From Pleionea litopenaei (GTDB lineage: Bacteria; Pseudomonadota; Gammaproteobacteria; Enterobacterales; Kangiellaceae), in NCBI RefSeq assembly GCF_031198435.1, contig NZ_CP133548.1:2266001-2330000 (forward strand): a stretch of DNA of 64,000 bases. Direction: 5' to 3'. Every line of letters starts with the position of its first letter. Position 1 is the stretch's first letter. The notes beneath the pieces are model-generated. The model ran no database searches and was not told the origin of the DNA. It worked only from the letters and a program-made list of their open reading frames with translations. Position numbers and translations under genes: made by a program. Of the stretch, positions 26,825 to 34,424 are shown piece by piece.

Positions 26825-28264
26825 ATGGCAATTTTCTATCTAAAAACCATTCCTGTGTCGCGCTCAAAAGGCCAATCTGCAACGGCAGGATCTGCCTACA
26901 GGGCAGGTGAAAAGATCACAGATCAACGCACAGGTCAGGTGCACGATTACACCAATAAAAGCGGCATTGTAGAAACAATGCTGTTTAACAATTTCGATTT
27001 AACCAGAGAAGAACTTTGGAACATGAGTGAGCTATCAAACACTAGAAAAAACTCTCGTGTAGCTCGTGAATTTCAAGTCGCCTTACCACACGAATTGGGG
27101 CGTGAAAACCATAAAAAAATACTCGAACAATACGCAAATATGCTTGTACGCCGGTACGGCGTTGCTGTTGACATAGCAATACATTCTCCTGGCAGGGAAG
27201 GTGATCACAGGAACGTTCACGCTCACATTTATTGCACGACCAAGGTAATGCAAAACGGCCAACTTAAAACCAAATCCTTACTTGAGTTAAGTGATACAGA
27301 TTTAAGGAAAATGGGGCATATGGTGGGAAAGAAACAAGTTAAGTTCTGCAGGGCCTATTGGCAACGCTGCGTTAACTCTGAATTTAGAAAATTAGGAATG
27401 AGTGAGCGCATTTATCACCGCTCAAATGAAGACAGGAAATTGTCTCGCATTCCACAGGTTCACGTCGGGCCTCACGGTACATTATTGGCCAGACGAGGAA
27501 AGGGCCACTTATCAGATGAGTGGCAAATTAACCAAGCGATTATCGCTTACAACAACGTCATCTCGATTGATGACGCGAGGAAAAATACGATGCAAAACAC
27601 ACCAACACAAGCAACAAAAAATACGGCGCAAACAACTAAGGCTGCTGCACAAATTAGCGGTCTAGCGGCCTCACTCGACGCAGCAGAAGAGGCCCGGATT
27701 CTGGCCCATAAAAGTGCTGACTTTCAGCAAAAGCAAAAGGCCACTGATGTTGATAGTGCACGCTGGAAACCTGCAAACATAGACCCTCAAAAGGGCGCTG
27801 TAATTGACATGTTTCAGCAAGATAGCCAAGGCGTATATCGCTGGACAAAAGGCAAGAGTGAGGGTCAAGAGGCTTTCCGAGATACAGGGAAATCAATCCA
27901 TAGCCAGACAATCAACTCATGGGCATTAGCGGCAGAATTAGAATTGGCTAAACAGAAAAAAGATGCTGGAGAATGGAAAGAAATCCGAGCGTTTGGATCG
28001 GAGGAATACCGCCGTGCAGTATGGATACAGGGTCAGACTATGGGCATTCAAGTAGAAGGTTACAAACCGACTACGCAAGAGTTGGCCAAGTATGCCCTAC
28101 AGCCATCACAAGGACTGGCAGGCGATCAAAAATCTATTCCGAAAAACACTTTTTCGGCAGAGGCGAAATTCCAGAACAAATTCGATAACCAGGAGCCAGA
28201 ACAAACAAACAGCAGTATGGCTGAGGCAAATACTCAACGACATTCTCGTTCACCAAAAGTTTAA
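26825..28264 (+). CDS. mobA: MobQ-family relaxase (MobA/MobL)
   Basis: Nicks the element at oriT and pilots the strand into a recipient. It starts at ATG 26825 with the family N-terminus MAIFYLKTIPVSRSKGQSATAGSAYRAGE (split here by the catalytic region). The histidine motif HRNVHAHIYCTT near residue 125 corresponds to motif III. The relaxase domain covers about residues 1-210; the 270-residue tail is polar and lacks a primase domain, unlike RSF1010 MobA-RepB. The GTG at 26813 is a poorer start because it overlaps the GGGAGG site. Confidence 0.9.
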   Translation: MAIFYLKTIPVSRSKGQSATAGSAYRAGEKITDQRTGQVHDYTNKSGIVETMLFNNFDLTREELWNMSELSNTRKNSRVAREFQVALPHELGRENHKKILEQYANMLVRRYGVAVDIAIHSPGREGDHRNVHAHIYCTTKVMQNGQLKTKSLLELSDTDLRKMGHMVGKKQVKFCRAYWQRCVNSEFRKLGMSERIYHRSNEDRKLSRIPQVHVGPHGTLLARRGKGHLSDEWQINQAIIAYNNVISIDDARKNTMQNTPTQATKNTAQTTKAAAQISGLAASLDAAEEARILAHKSADFQQKQKATDVDSARWKPANIDPQKGAVIDMFQQDSQGVYRWTKGKSEGQEAFRDTGKSIHSQTINSWALAAELELAKQKKDAGEWKEIRAFGSEEYRRAVWIQGQTMGIQVEGYKPTTQELAKYALQPSQGLAGDQKSIPKNTFSAEAKFQNKFDNQEPEQTNSSMAEANTQRHSRSPKV

Positions 28265-28281
28265 AATCGGAGCACACCATT

Positions 28282-28758
28282 ATGAGCAGAGATCAAATTG
28301 ATGAAGTTAAAAATCGAGTAATGCAATTACAGGAAAAGCTTGGCTGTAAAATCCAGGCGTCCATTTATAGTGGGGCAAATTATGACGATGATTTTAAGGC
28401 ACTGGCTCATTCAAGCCGAATGTCTGTCATCGCCTTTCAGAAGGACGCTGAAGTTAAAGACGCCTATGGTGGAATCCCCGAAGATTTATACGCAGTTCGC
28501 ATAGCGGCTGAGGACATTGGCGAAATTCCCTTTCCGTTGTTATGTGAGGCTGTCTATGAGCTTGGTAACGGTGAGAATAGCAAACCAGCCTTTAGCGATC
28601 ACACTCTGGCAATGGCCTCGCTGGTAACGGCAGTTACAAGCAGTCTTGACCCTGACCAACTCTATAATTTCCTAGTGGCCGCTAAGGAGCAAGACAAAAT
28701 TACTGATGACCAGTTCCTATTGGCAACCAAGCACTTTTTAACTACCGAGGAGGAGTAA
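28282..28758 (+). CDS. Hypothetical protein downstream of relaxase (158 aa)
   Basis: A soluble acidic helical protein, codirectional with mobA (17 bp) and the next gene (3 bp). No motif recognised. Operon position suggests an accessory gene of mobilization. Confidence 0.55.
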   Translation: MSRDQIDEVKNRVMQLQEKLGCKIQASIYSGANYDDDFKALAHSSRMSVIAFQKDAEVKDAYGGIPEDLYAVRIAAEDIGEIPFPLLCEAVYELGNGENSKPAFSDHTLAMASLVTAVTSSLDPDQLYNFLVAAKEQDKITDDQFLLATKHFLTTEEE

Positions 28759-28761
28759 TCC

Positions 28762-29013
28762 ATGAAACCAAGTGAAAGAGTCGGCGACATGGATGTAGCC
28801 GCCTGGCGTGCTTACAGAGAGCAACTGGAGATGGAGCGTTCACTCAATGATGAGGCTGAACAAATCAGCAGAATACTCAATTCAGATAACGACAGCAGGA
28901 AAAGTAAGGCGGGCGATCTAGCCCGCTATTTTGATGTCGAAAATCGCACGAATGCGGATTCCGGCACAATACCGCCAGAGATAGAGGATTTATCAAAGCT
29001 ATTTGATAACTGA
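28762..29013 (+). CDS. Hypothetical protein (83 aa)
   Basis: Short charged helical protein that ends the mobA operon. An AGGAGG-like site in the end of the upstream gene supports the ATG at 28762. A hairpin with a TTCG tetraloop follows the stop. Function unknown. Confidence 0.55.
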   Translation: MKPSERVGDMDVAAWRAYREQLEMERSLNDEAEQISRILNSDNDSRKSKAGDLARYFDVENRTNADSGTIPPEIEDLSKLFDN

Positions 29014-29034
29014 AAACGCATTCGTGCGGTTTTC
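29012..29034 (+). terminator. Hairpin at the end of the mobilization operon
   Basis: GAAAAC-GCA, loop TTCG, TGC-(G)-GTTTTC forms a 9-bp stem with one bulged G, starting inside the stop codon of the preceding gene. It lacks a clear T tract, so termination is plausible but not certain. Confidence 0.5.
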
Positions 29035-29037
29035 GGC
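29025..29037 (+). repeat. Left copy of 13-bp direct repeat around the right cargo cassette
   Basis: TGCGGTTTTCGGC occurs here and again, in the same orientation, at 32440-32452. The two copies enclose the GNAT/ImmA/beta/sce7726 genes and may mark the ends of a cassette insertion. Confidence 0.55.
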
Positions 29038-29149
29038 TCTATCGAACGAGGTGGATTCTCGATTTTATGCGTTTTTCGACATTTAGTGTAGAATTATGAT
29101 CACCGCACACTTCACTTTAGTTCCCAGCTTATGGAGGAAAAGGGTAATC

Positions 29150-29830
29150 GTGACTTTGGATGACGTAAAACAATTAATAAAAGACGGGCGAATCAAATCG
29201 GATACGGCGGTCATAGATGAAGGGGCTTTGACGCTTACCAAAGGAGGCACAAGCCCCTACAAGGTATATCATGGCTGGGATATAGCCTCATCCCTTGAGT
29301 GTGATGAACGGTGGGGGCGTTCGAATCTCGAACTTTTTGAATATATAGAACAGCAAAATTTCGATGATAGTAAATTAGAAGAAGTTTTAGCTAGCGTTCA
29401 AACGGAAGACCACCATTGGAATTGGTTTAAAAAATCAGTTGGCACTACTGGAGATGAATATGAGTGGTTCTACTTATATGCTGGTAGCGAGCCTCAAGCG
29501 GCGTGCTTGATTTATCATCCCAAGGACAGTGCTCTAGGGAATTCAAATATATTTTATGTAGAATTTTTAGCAGTAGCCCCTTGGAACAGAAGTTGTTTAG
29601 TGAGGGAACGAAAATATTTGGGAGTAGGGTCGGCTCTTCTTAAAACAGCACTTAGCTTCTCCGTTAATAAACTAGGCCTCTCACCAGGTTTTTCTTTGCA
29701 CTCTTTACCCCAAGCGAGCGGTTATTATTCAAAATTAAAAATGGTGAATATCGAGAACAGAAACAAGGACACATTGCTGTATTTTGAGCTACCTCAGCTT
29801 GAAGCCAACAAATTATTGGGGGTTGCATGA
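29150..29830 (+). CDS. GNAT-fold N-acetyltransferase-like protein, first gene of the right cargo cassette
   Basis: A 226-aa protein. The C-terminal half looks like a GNAT fold: a strand FYVEFLAVAPWN, then an acetyl-CoA loop-like RKYLGVGSALLKTALSFS, then SGYYSKLKM near the end, as in GNAT motif B. The N-terminal 100 residues are unrecognised. GTG 29150 behind AAGGG is preferred; an ATG at 29096 lies in a likely -10 box (TATGAT 29095-29100). It overlaps the next gene by 4 bp. It may modify a target, or be the toxin-like partner of the peptidase; both are inference. Confidence 0.65.
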   Translation: MTLDDVKQLIKDGRIKSDTAVIDEGALTLTKGGTSPYKVYHGWDIASSLECDERWGRSNLELFEYIEQQNFDDSKLEEVLASVQTEDHHWNWFKKSVGTTGDEYEWFYLYAGSEPQAACLIYHPKDSALGNSNIFYVEFLAVAPWNRSCLVRERKYLGVGSALLKTALSFSVNKLGLSPGFSLHSLPQASGYYSKLKMVNIENRNKDTLLYFELPQLEANKLLGVA

Positions 29831-30720
29831 GTAACAAGAATGAAAATGACACCCTTAACGATTGGCGTGATTTTTCAGTTATTGGGGATACCTCAGTCTC
29901 TACGGCAGCCGACCTTTATAAAAGCTATAAGGTATATAAAGAGCGTTTCAAATCTCTTCCCAAATCAGAATTGGTAAAACGCGGATGGATATCTTCTAAA
30001 GAGGATACATCGTCTTTGGTCAGTTACTTCCGAGATATACATGCGGAACAAGGCTCAGCCTTATATAGGAAGGCCAACACTGCCAATACCTCGTTAATTT
30101 CACTGTGGCTATCGAAAGTTAAATCCCAGGCTGAAATGGAAATCATATTGAGACCCGTTCCTCGATTTGAAGGTATAAGCAGAGAAAAACTACGAGAAAT
30201 AGCCCAATTAAGCGTTGATGTAAATGTCTTAACCGAGTTACCTCGCATACTTTCCGAAATCGGTATCGTTCTTGTTTATATCCGCGCTTTGCCTTCTATG
30301 AAGCTAGATGGCGCTGTCTTTAAAGTTGCTTCTGAAAAACCTGTAATTGGATTAAGCCTTAGGTATTCACGCCTTGATTATTTTTGGTTTACATTACTAC
30401 ACGAGCTTTCGCACCTCCATTTACATATGGATATTTTAGATACTCCTATTCTTGAAGATTTTGACTTGGAATCCAATAGTGAAATCGAAGTCTCTGCCAA
30501 CAGATTGGCCAAGAGTACTTTTGTAGAGCGTAGAGTATGGCGAAATTGCGAACCGAAATACAACAAAAGTTTTGATGCAATAGATAAGTTTGCAGATCAG
30601 ATCGGCATACATAGAAGCATTATTGCTGGGATGTTGCGAAAAGAATTTGGAAACTATGCTTCTTATAGCAAGATTGTAAATGAATATGATGTCAGGGAGA
30701 TTATCTTTAATGGAAGTTGA
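29827..30720 (+). CDS. ImmA/IrrE family metallo-endopeptidase
   Basis: A 297-aa zinc peptidase of the DUF955 type. The active site helix is LLHELSHLHLH near residue 195, giving HExxH (HELSH), with downstream acidic SEIEVSANRLAK supplying the third ligand glutamate (E-x3-N/A pattern). ImmA/IrrE proteases cleave repressors or antitoxins in response to stress or phage. There is no fused XRE domain. It overlaps the GNAT-like gene by 4 bp and the beta-family gene by 11 bp, so the three are coupled. Confidence 0.88.
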   Translation: MSNKNENDTLNDWRDFSVIGDTSVSTAADLYKSYKVYKERFKSLPKSELVKRGWISSKEDTSSLVSYFRDIHAEQGSALYRKANTANTSLISLWLSKVKSQAEMEIILRPVPRFEGISREKLREIAQLSVDVNVLTELPRILSEIGIVLVYIRALPSMKLDGAVFKVASEKPVIGLSLRYSRLDYFWFTLLHELSHLHLHMDILDTPILEDFDLESNSEIEVSANRLAKSTFVERRVWRNCEPKYNKSFDAIDKFADQIGIHRSIIAGMLRKEFGNYASYSKIVNEYDVREIIFNGS

Positions 30721-31789
30721 ATATGTGCCATTTCTAAAGAGTAAACAAAACGAAATCCATGCTCTTGCTGAACTGGATAAAGATATATTGATCAAGATAG
30801 CTCCTTTTTTTGATTACCCCAAAAAGCAGGGAGGAGATTCGGCTCTAGATATTGGTGCTGCCATTGCTCGACTTGCAAAGAAGTTTAAGAAGCACCTTGG
30901 CGGCATCAAGGAGTTTTATTTTGATATATATGATCTTGATGATAGTTTAGAAATTGACGGTAGACATTTGTATGGATTCCTTCTGGAACAATTCACAGGA
31001 TTACCTCTCGTACCGGTAGTCTCCATTGATCGAAGTAACGAACATCAGGAAAGTGTAATTCAATCGAAAGGTTTGAAACATGTATCTTCGAGCACGGTGG
31101 CTTTTCGAGTTACACCAGAAGATTTTCAGAGTTTTGGGGTCGTTAGTGAAGATATCAAGGATATGCTCAGACCAGTTTTTTCCGTTTTTGAATCAGTTGA
31201 CCTAATTTTCGATTGTAGAATCTGCTCTAATTTAGATGCTGAAACAATATCTAAGCAAATAGACGATTTCACGAGAAATTTTACTTCTTCTTACCAGGTT
31301 CGAAAAGTTGTGATTGCTGGCTCATCCATTCCCGCTTCTGCCGCAGAAATTCTTTCATCAAATAGCGAAGAGTATGTCGATCGTATTGAAATTGATATTT
31401 ATGGTAACGCTAGAAGCTTGGGTGCCGTAGATTATGTGTTCGGTGACTACACTACTATTAGCCCCGATTACTCTGATGCTGATATTCCTGGGGAACAGAT
31501 GCAGGGGCGAATTACAGCTAAATTTATTTATTCTTTCGATGGACAGCACTATTTTATTAGAGGAGGCTCTTTGAAGACGAAAGGCCGAGACCAATACTAC
31601 GATTTAGCGGCCGTACTTTGTTCCAAAGAGTTTTTTCGAGGACCAAAATATTCTCCTGGTGATGCTTATTTTTATGAAAAAAGTCGTAGAGAGGGGGATC
31701 AGTGCTGGGTAAATACTGTAATTCGGCCAGCAATTAATGCACATATAACATATGCAGTTAAAGATCTATTAACAGACAATCTTCTCTAG
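30710..31789 (+). CDS. 'Beta family' protein (sce7725-like), function unknown
   Basis: A 359-aa protein whose opening EVEYVPFLKSKQNEIHALAEL and the IKIAPFFDYPKK segment are characteristic of the Beta_protein (sce7725) family. That family commonly sits beside sce7726-family genes in accessory DNA. ATG 30710 is chosen, because the upstream codons overlap deep into the peptidase gene. The last 21 bp overlap the convergent sce7726 gene. A TIM-barrel-like alternation of strands and helices is suggested by the spacing, but this is not proved. Confidence 0.8.
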   Translation: MEVEYVPFLKSKQNEIHALAELDKDILIKIAPFFDYPKKQGGDSALDIGAAIARLAKKFKKHLGGIKEFYFDIYDLDDSLEIDGRHLYGFLLEQFTGLPLVPVVSIDRSNEHQESVIQSKGLKHVSSSTVAFRVTPEDFQSFGVVSEDIKDMLRPVFSVFESVDLIFDCRICSNLDAETISKQIDDFTRNFTSSYQVRKVVIAGSSIPASAAEILSSNSEEYVDRIEIDIYGNARSLGAVDYVFGDYTTISPDYSDADIPGEQMQGRITAKFIYSFDGQHYFIRGGSLKTKGRDQYYDLAAVLCSKEFFRGPKYSPGDAYFYEKSRREGDQCWVNTVIRPAINAHITYAVKDLLTDNLL

Positions 31790-32329
31790 TTCTCTGCTCA
31801 CCAATAAGTCACAGATGCTATTGCTTAGCTCAATTTTTTTCTTATTACTCGAAATCAGTTGAGCTAAAAAGTCTCTGGGTTTTCTTTTGTGTTTTTGTTC
31901 ATCGAGAATTGAGAGCATCTCGCTTTTCCAGAGAGTTAATAAAGCCAATTCCTTACAAAACTCAGGGTTTGTCTTTGCTCCACGAACATGCCTAAGTCTT
32001 AGATTGTTTGCACCATCATCGACTGCAACCATAATTCCCCAGAAGATCGGGCAAATAGAAAGTGCTTTCTCTAAGTGGTTTTCAGTTGTTACAAGAGTAA
32101 TTTTTCTAAAAGAAGAATTGTAGTACCTGCCTTGTGTAAGTACGCGCTCTACTTTGTCTCCACTTCCCTTTATTTCGTAGCAATGAGCCTCTGTGTAAAG
32201 TGCAACCACATCAGCTATGGCATTACCATTACATACTTGCAACTCTTCAATAATTGCCTTTGGCTTGGAGGATTGGCCTTGTAATTTTATTTTTAGAGCG
32301 GCTCTAATTTCTTGATCGTTTAGTTTCAT
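31769..32329 (-). CDS. sce7726 family protein (putative PD-(D/E)XK-like nuclease)
   Basis: A 186-aa protein with the family pattern IRAALK near the start, a conserved NGNAIADVVALY, then YEIKGSGDKVERVLTQGRYYN. The order D...(E)IK followed by a Q-x3-Y helix resembles PD-(D/E)XK nucleases. GGGGGAGG lies just upstream of the ATG. It is convergent with, and overlaps by 21 bp, the beta-family gene that usually accompanies it. Confidence 0.8.
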   Translation of the reverse strand: MKLNDQEIRAALKIKLQGQSSKPKAIIEELQVCNGNAIADVVALYTEAHCYEIKGSGDKVERVLTQGRYYNSSFRKITLVTTENHLEKALSICPIFWGIMVAVDDGANNLRLRHVRGAKTNPEFCKELALLTLWKSEMLSILDEQKHKRKPRDFLAQLISSNKKKIELSNSICDLLVSRELEKIVC

Positions 32330-32341
32330 GCCTCCCCCTTT

Positions 32342-32608
32342 TCATAATAGTGATATACATAATTCAGTACTGATTATACGTGATCCATCCTGATTTATCG
32401 ATGTTGCAATTCTGAAAATGCCTCGACTAACCCCGCTCATGCGGTTTTCGGCACCTTCCTGCTCATTTGAAAGCATGCAGCAGATATGCGCGGGCAGAGG
32501 AATTGGCCCGTCTTCAACCACGACATAATTGTAACGGCTTCGCTCAGCGGGCAAAGCGGCATCATATTTAGCTTGAGTTACCAAAAAACGTGGAACATAC
32601 ATTTCCAT
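32342..32608 (-). CDS. Hypothetical protein coupled to the integrase (88 aa)
   Basis: Its ATG overlaps the integrase stop codon (TAATG arrangement), so it is translated from the integrase transcript. It contains three cysteines and a beta-rich N-terminus (YVPRFLVTQAKY). No family recognised; a role with the integrase is possible. The right copy of the 13-bp repeat (32440-32452) falls inside it, so its C-terminus may have been altered by cassette insertion. Confidence 0.55.
   Translation of the reverse strand: MEMYVPRFLVTQAKYDAALPAERSRYNYVVVEDGPIPLPAHICCMLSNEQEGAENRMSGVSRGIFRIATSINQDGSRIISTELCISLL
32440..32452 (+). repeat. Right copy of 13-bp direct repeat around the right cargo cassette
   Basis: TGCGGTTTTCGGC, identical to 29025-29037. 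It lies in the 88-aa gene next to the integrase. Confidence 0.55.
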
Positions 32609-33837
32609 TATTTCCTTGCTGCGCGTTTAATATCCACAATATTCGAATTTTTCATTCTCTGGAATAGGAAGTTTTGAATTTTCTCAGCTGACTGGCGTAA
32701 TGTCTCAGCAGTTAATATAGTGTAGCCCGCCGTCACATCATCCCGTCCGGTGGAGTGATTCATCAACCGCTTGAGCTTATATGTACCAACGTCTAGGTGC
32801 TCTGCAGTGGTTGCGAATGTGCGTCTCAAATCATGGAAATCACAATGGGTCTCAGAGAGGATTTTGACCTTAGCGACTACCTTCTTCGGCTCCCTAACCT
32901 GACCATATTCGTTTTCCGCAGCAAAAACGTATTCCGATTGAATGCCCCCTTTCTGCTGTCTAAATAACCCATCGATTTGCTGAGTTATAGGTAGCTCTAA
33001 AGGTAGGTCGTTTTTTGTGTCATAAACAGTGAAAATGGCTGCCCGTAGGTTTACATCAGCCCATTTCAGGCCAAATATTTCCCCTCGACGAAGCCCTGTT
33101 AAGAGAGCAAACAACATAGCATCGCAGATGGATTTACCTGTTGGCGTTTCTTCCGCTCTTACTTCCAGCAGTTTCTTGTAGAATTCCGGTAGCTCACTGG
33201 GCCGTAGATGTGTTTGCCTGCGTCTGACGTTATTCCACTGCTTGCGGTGAGACAATATCTCCACCGGATTTTCAGGAAAAATCGAGGAGCCATCTTGATG
33301 GCAGTATTCATACTTGGCGAAATTAAATATGGCGCGCAGTACTCGCATCGTCAGATCAGCCTGTGCTTTGGAAGAAATACCTGCGTGAATTTCAACAATG
33401 GCCTTGCGATCTATTAGCTTTAACGATTTATCAGCATATTTTCTCAAGTGGTTTCTAATCACCCCATCGTAGCCTCTCAATGTAGTCACCCTCAGCTTTC
33501 GAGAACGCTTATAGGCTTTATACACCTCTGACAGCGTAACGGCAGACATCGCTTCAACGCGCCGCTGCTCATTTGGGTTCACTCCATCGCACAAATCAGC
33601 CAGTTGTTTCAACGCCATTGTCCTGGCTCGCACTGGCGACATACCTGGATGCTTACCCAGAGTGATCCGCACTGGACGCCCCCCGGATACCCGCTTGTAA
33701 ACCGAGAAGCTTTTCGCTCCGGTTGACGCGACTCGTAAACGTAGCTCAGGAAGTTTTAGATCCCGGTACTCAACTCGGGTCTCAGGCAGCGGCAGGTCAT
33801 CTATCGCCTGCTTGGTGAAGTTAAATTGTCGTTCCAC
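32608..33837 (-). CDS. int: Tyrosine recombinase (site-specific integrase) of island 1
   Basis: A 409-aa phage/P4-type integrase with an N-terminal DUF4102-like arm-binding region, a core-binding domain (about 110-200) and the catalytic domain. Catalytic residues: R in TGLRRGEIFGLKW (near 246), the HxxR box HDLRR (near 338), H in LMNHSTG, and the nucleophile Y in TAGYTIL (near 377). It lies 145 bp from the right attachment core and would catalyse recombination in the tRNA anticodon region. Confidence 0.95.
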   Translation of the reverse strand: MERQFNFTKQAIDDLPLPETRVEYRDLKLPELRLRVASTGAKSFSVYKRVSGGRPVRITLGKHPGMSPVRARTMALKQLADLCDGVNPNEQRRVEAMSAVTLSEVYKAYKRSRKLRVTTLRGYDGVIRNHLRKYADKSLKLIDRKAIVEIHAGISSKAQADLTMRVLRAIFNFAKYEYCHQDGSSIFPENPVEILSHRKQWNNVRRRQTHLRPSELPEFYKKLLEVRAEETPTGKSICDAMLFALLTGLRRGEIFGLKWADVNLRAAIFTVYDTKNDLPLELPITQQIDGLFRQQKGGIQSEYVFAAENEYGQVREPKKVVAKVKILSETHCDFHDLRRTFATTAEHLDVGTYKLKRLMNHSTGRDDVTAGYTILTAETLRQSAEKIQNFLFQRMKNSNIVDIKRAARK

Positions 33838-33982
33838 ATACTCTCCGGGGTTACACTGGGGTTACATCACAATAAGATTTAATATTACTTAGAGTTATCT
33901 ATATGTATATAAATATCTTTAGAAACAACAAGTTAGTTATATATTGTGATGTTGTGTGATACCGGATTATATAAATAAAAGA

Positions 33983-34029
33983 GACTCATAATCGGCAGGT
34001 CCCCAGTTCAAGTCTGGGAGGGCCCACCA
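33983..34029 (+). pseudogene. 3' half of the split CAT-anticodon tRNA (right attachment site)
   Basis: It begins with the 11-bp core GACTCATAATC (33983-33993). It continues through the variable loop, T-arm CCCCAGTTCAAGTCTGGGA, acceptor AGGGCCC and CCA. It pairs with the 5' half at 8350-8390, not with the intact copy. No D-arm or 5' acceptor precedes it, so it cannot be a functional tRNA. Confidence 0.8.
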
Positions 34030-34056
34030 TTTTTACACTTTCACTGTGATCCCTAC
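34007..34056 (+). repeat. Left copy of the ~50-bp repeat flanking island 2
   Basis: The stretch from TTCAAGTCTGG through CCACCATTTTTACAC to GTGATCCCTAC recurs with four differences at 51162-51210. It includes the tRNA 3' end and 27 bp of downstream flank. Confidence 0.8.
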
Positions 34057-34424
34057 TGTTATTGTGACTATTAGATGGCCGAATCTGCCAATATATGGTT
34101 CCATAGGTTAGCAAATGTAGCCGCAACCTAATCCCCCTAGCGTGATACGAACTTCCGAACTCGACTTTAGTGGATAACCTAGCTAACACTAGGATCAGTC
34201 GCTATTTGACAACTGATACCTATCTAGACCATGATTTCGGGATGAAAAGTCCAGAATTCGAAAAACGAAAAGCCAAGAAACGCGCAAAAAGAAAGCGCGA
34301 GGAGCAGCTTTGAATTGTTCTAAATTTTGACTGCGATTTTAAAATATTAATCGTCCATAAAATGTTTAATTGAAGAGCTTCTTGAACGGATATAAATAAG
34401 AACTTTATTTTGGGAGGATTCAAG
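34057..34424. other. Non-coding left end of island 2
   Basis: No supported gene or RNA. The final bases hold the GGGAGG ribosome site (34412-34417) for the methyltransferase. Confidence 0.4.

Larger units (their letters stand above)
8391..33982. mobile_element. Island 1: integrative mobilizable element carrying R-M, Kiwa, DRT1 and a candidate defence cassette
   Basis: A 25.6-kb insertion within a tRNA gene, bounded by the 11-bp core repeat. It has its own tyrosine recombinase at the right end, IncQ-type RepA/RepC with iterons, a MobQ-type relaxase and a lone TraY/DotA homologue, but no complete conjugation apparatus. Cargo sits in two blocks, 8834-19005 and 29150-32329, on either side of the replication and mobilization core. 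An intact CAT-anticodon tRNA lies just inside the left boundary and may replace the split one. The left limit could also be drawn at the att-like core within that intact tRNA (8459-8469), which would exclude the first 70 bases. Confidence 0.8.

Noticed and set aside
26577-26882. Minus-strand open frame of 101 codons over the MobA/MobC-like intergenic region
   Set aside because: It runs across the hairpins and predicted nick region, overlaps the mobA start, and shows no protein-like pattern; better explained as non-coding oriT DNA.
23815-28264. Complete conjugative type IV secretion system
   Set aside because: Only one secretion gene (TraY/DotA) is found; no VirB4-type ATPase, coupling protein or pilus genes were seen.
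29096-29149. Start of the GNAT-like gene at ATG 29096
   Set aside because: This ATG lies within a likely -10 box and has no ribosome site; GTG 29150 has AAGGG upstream.
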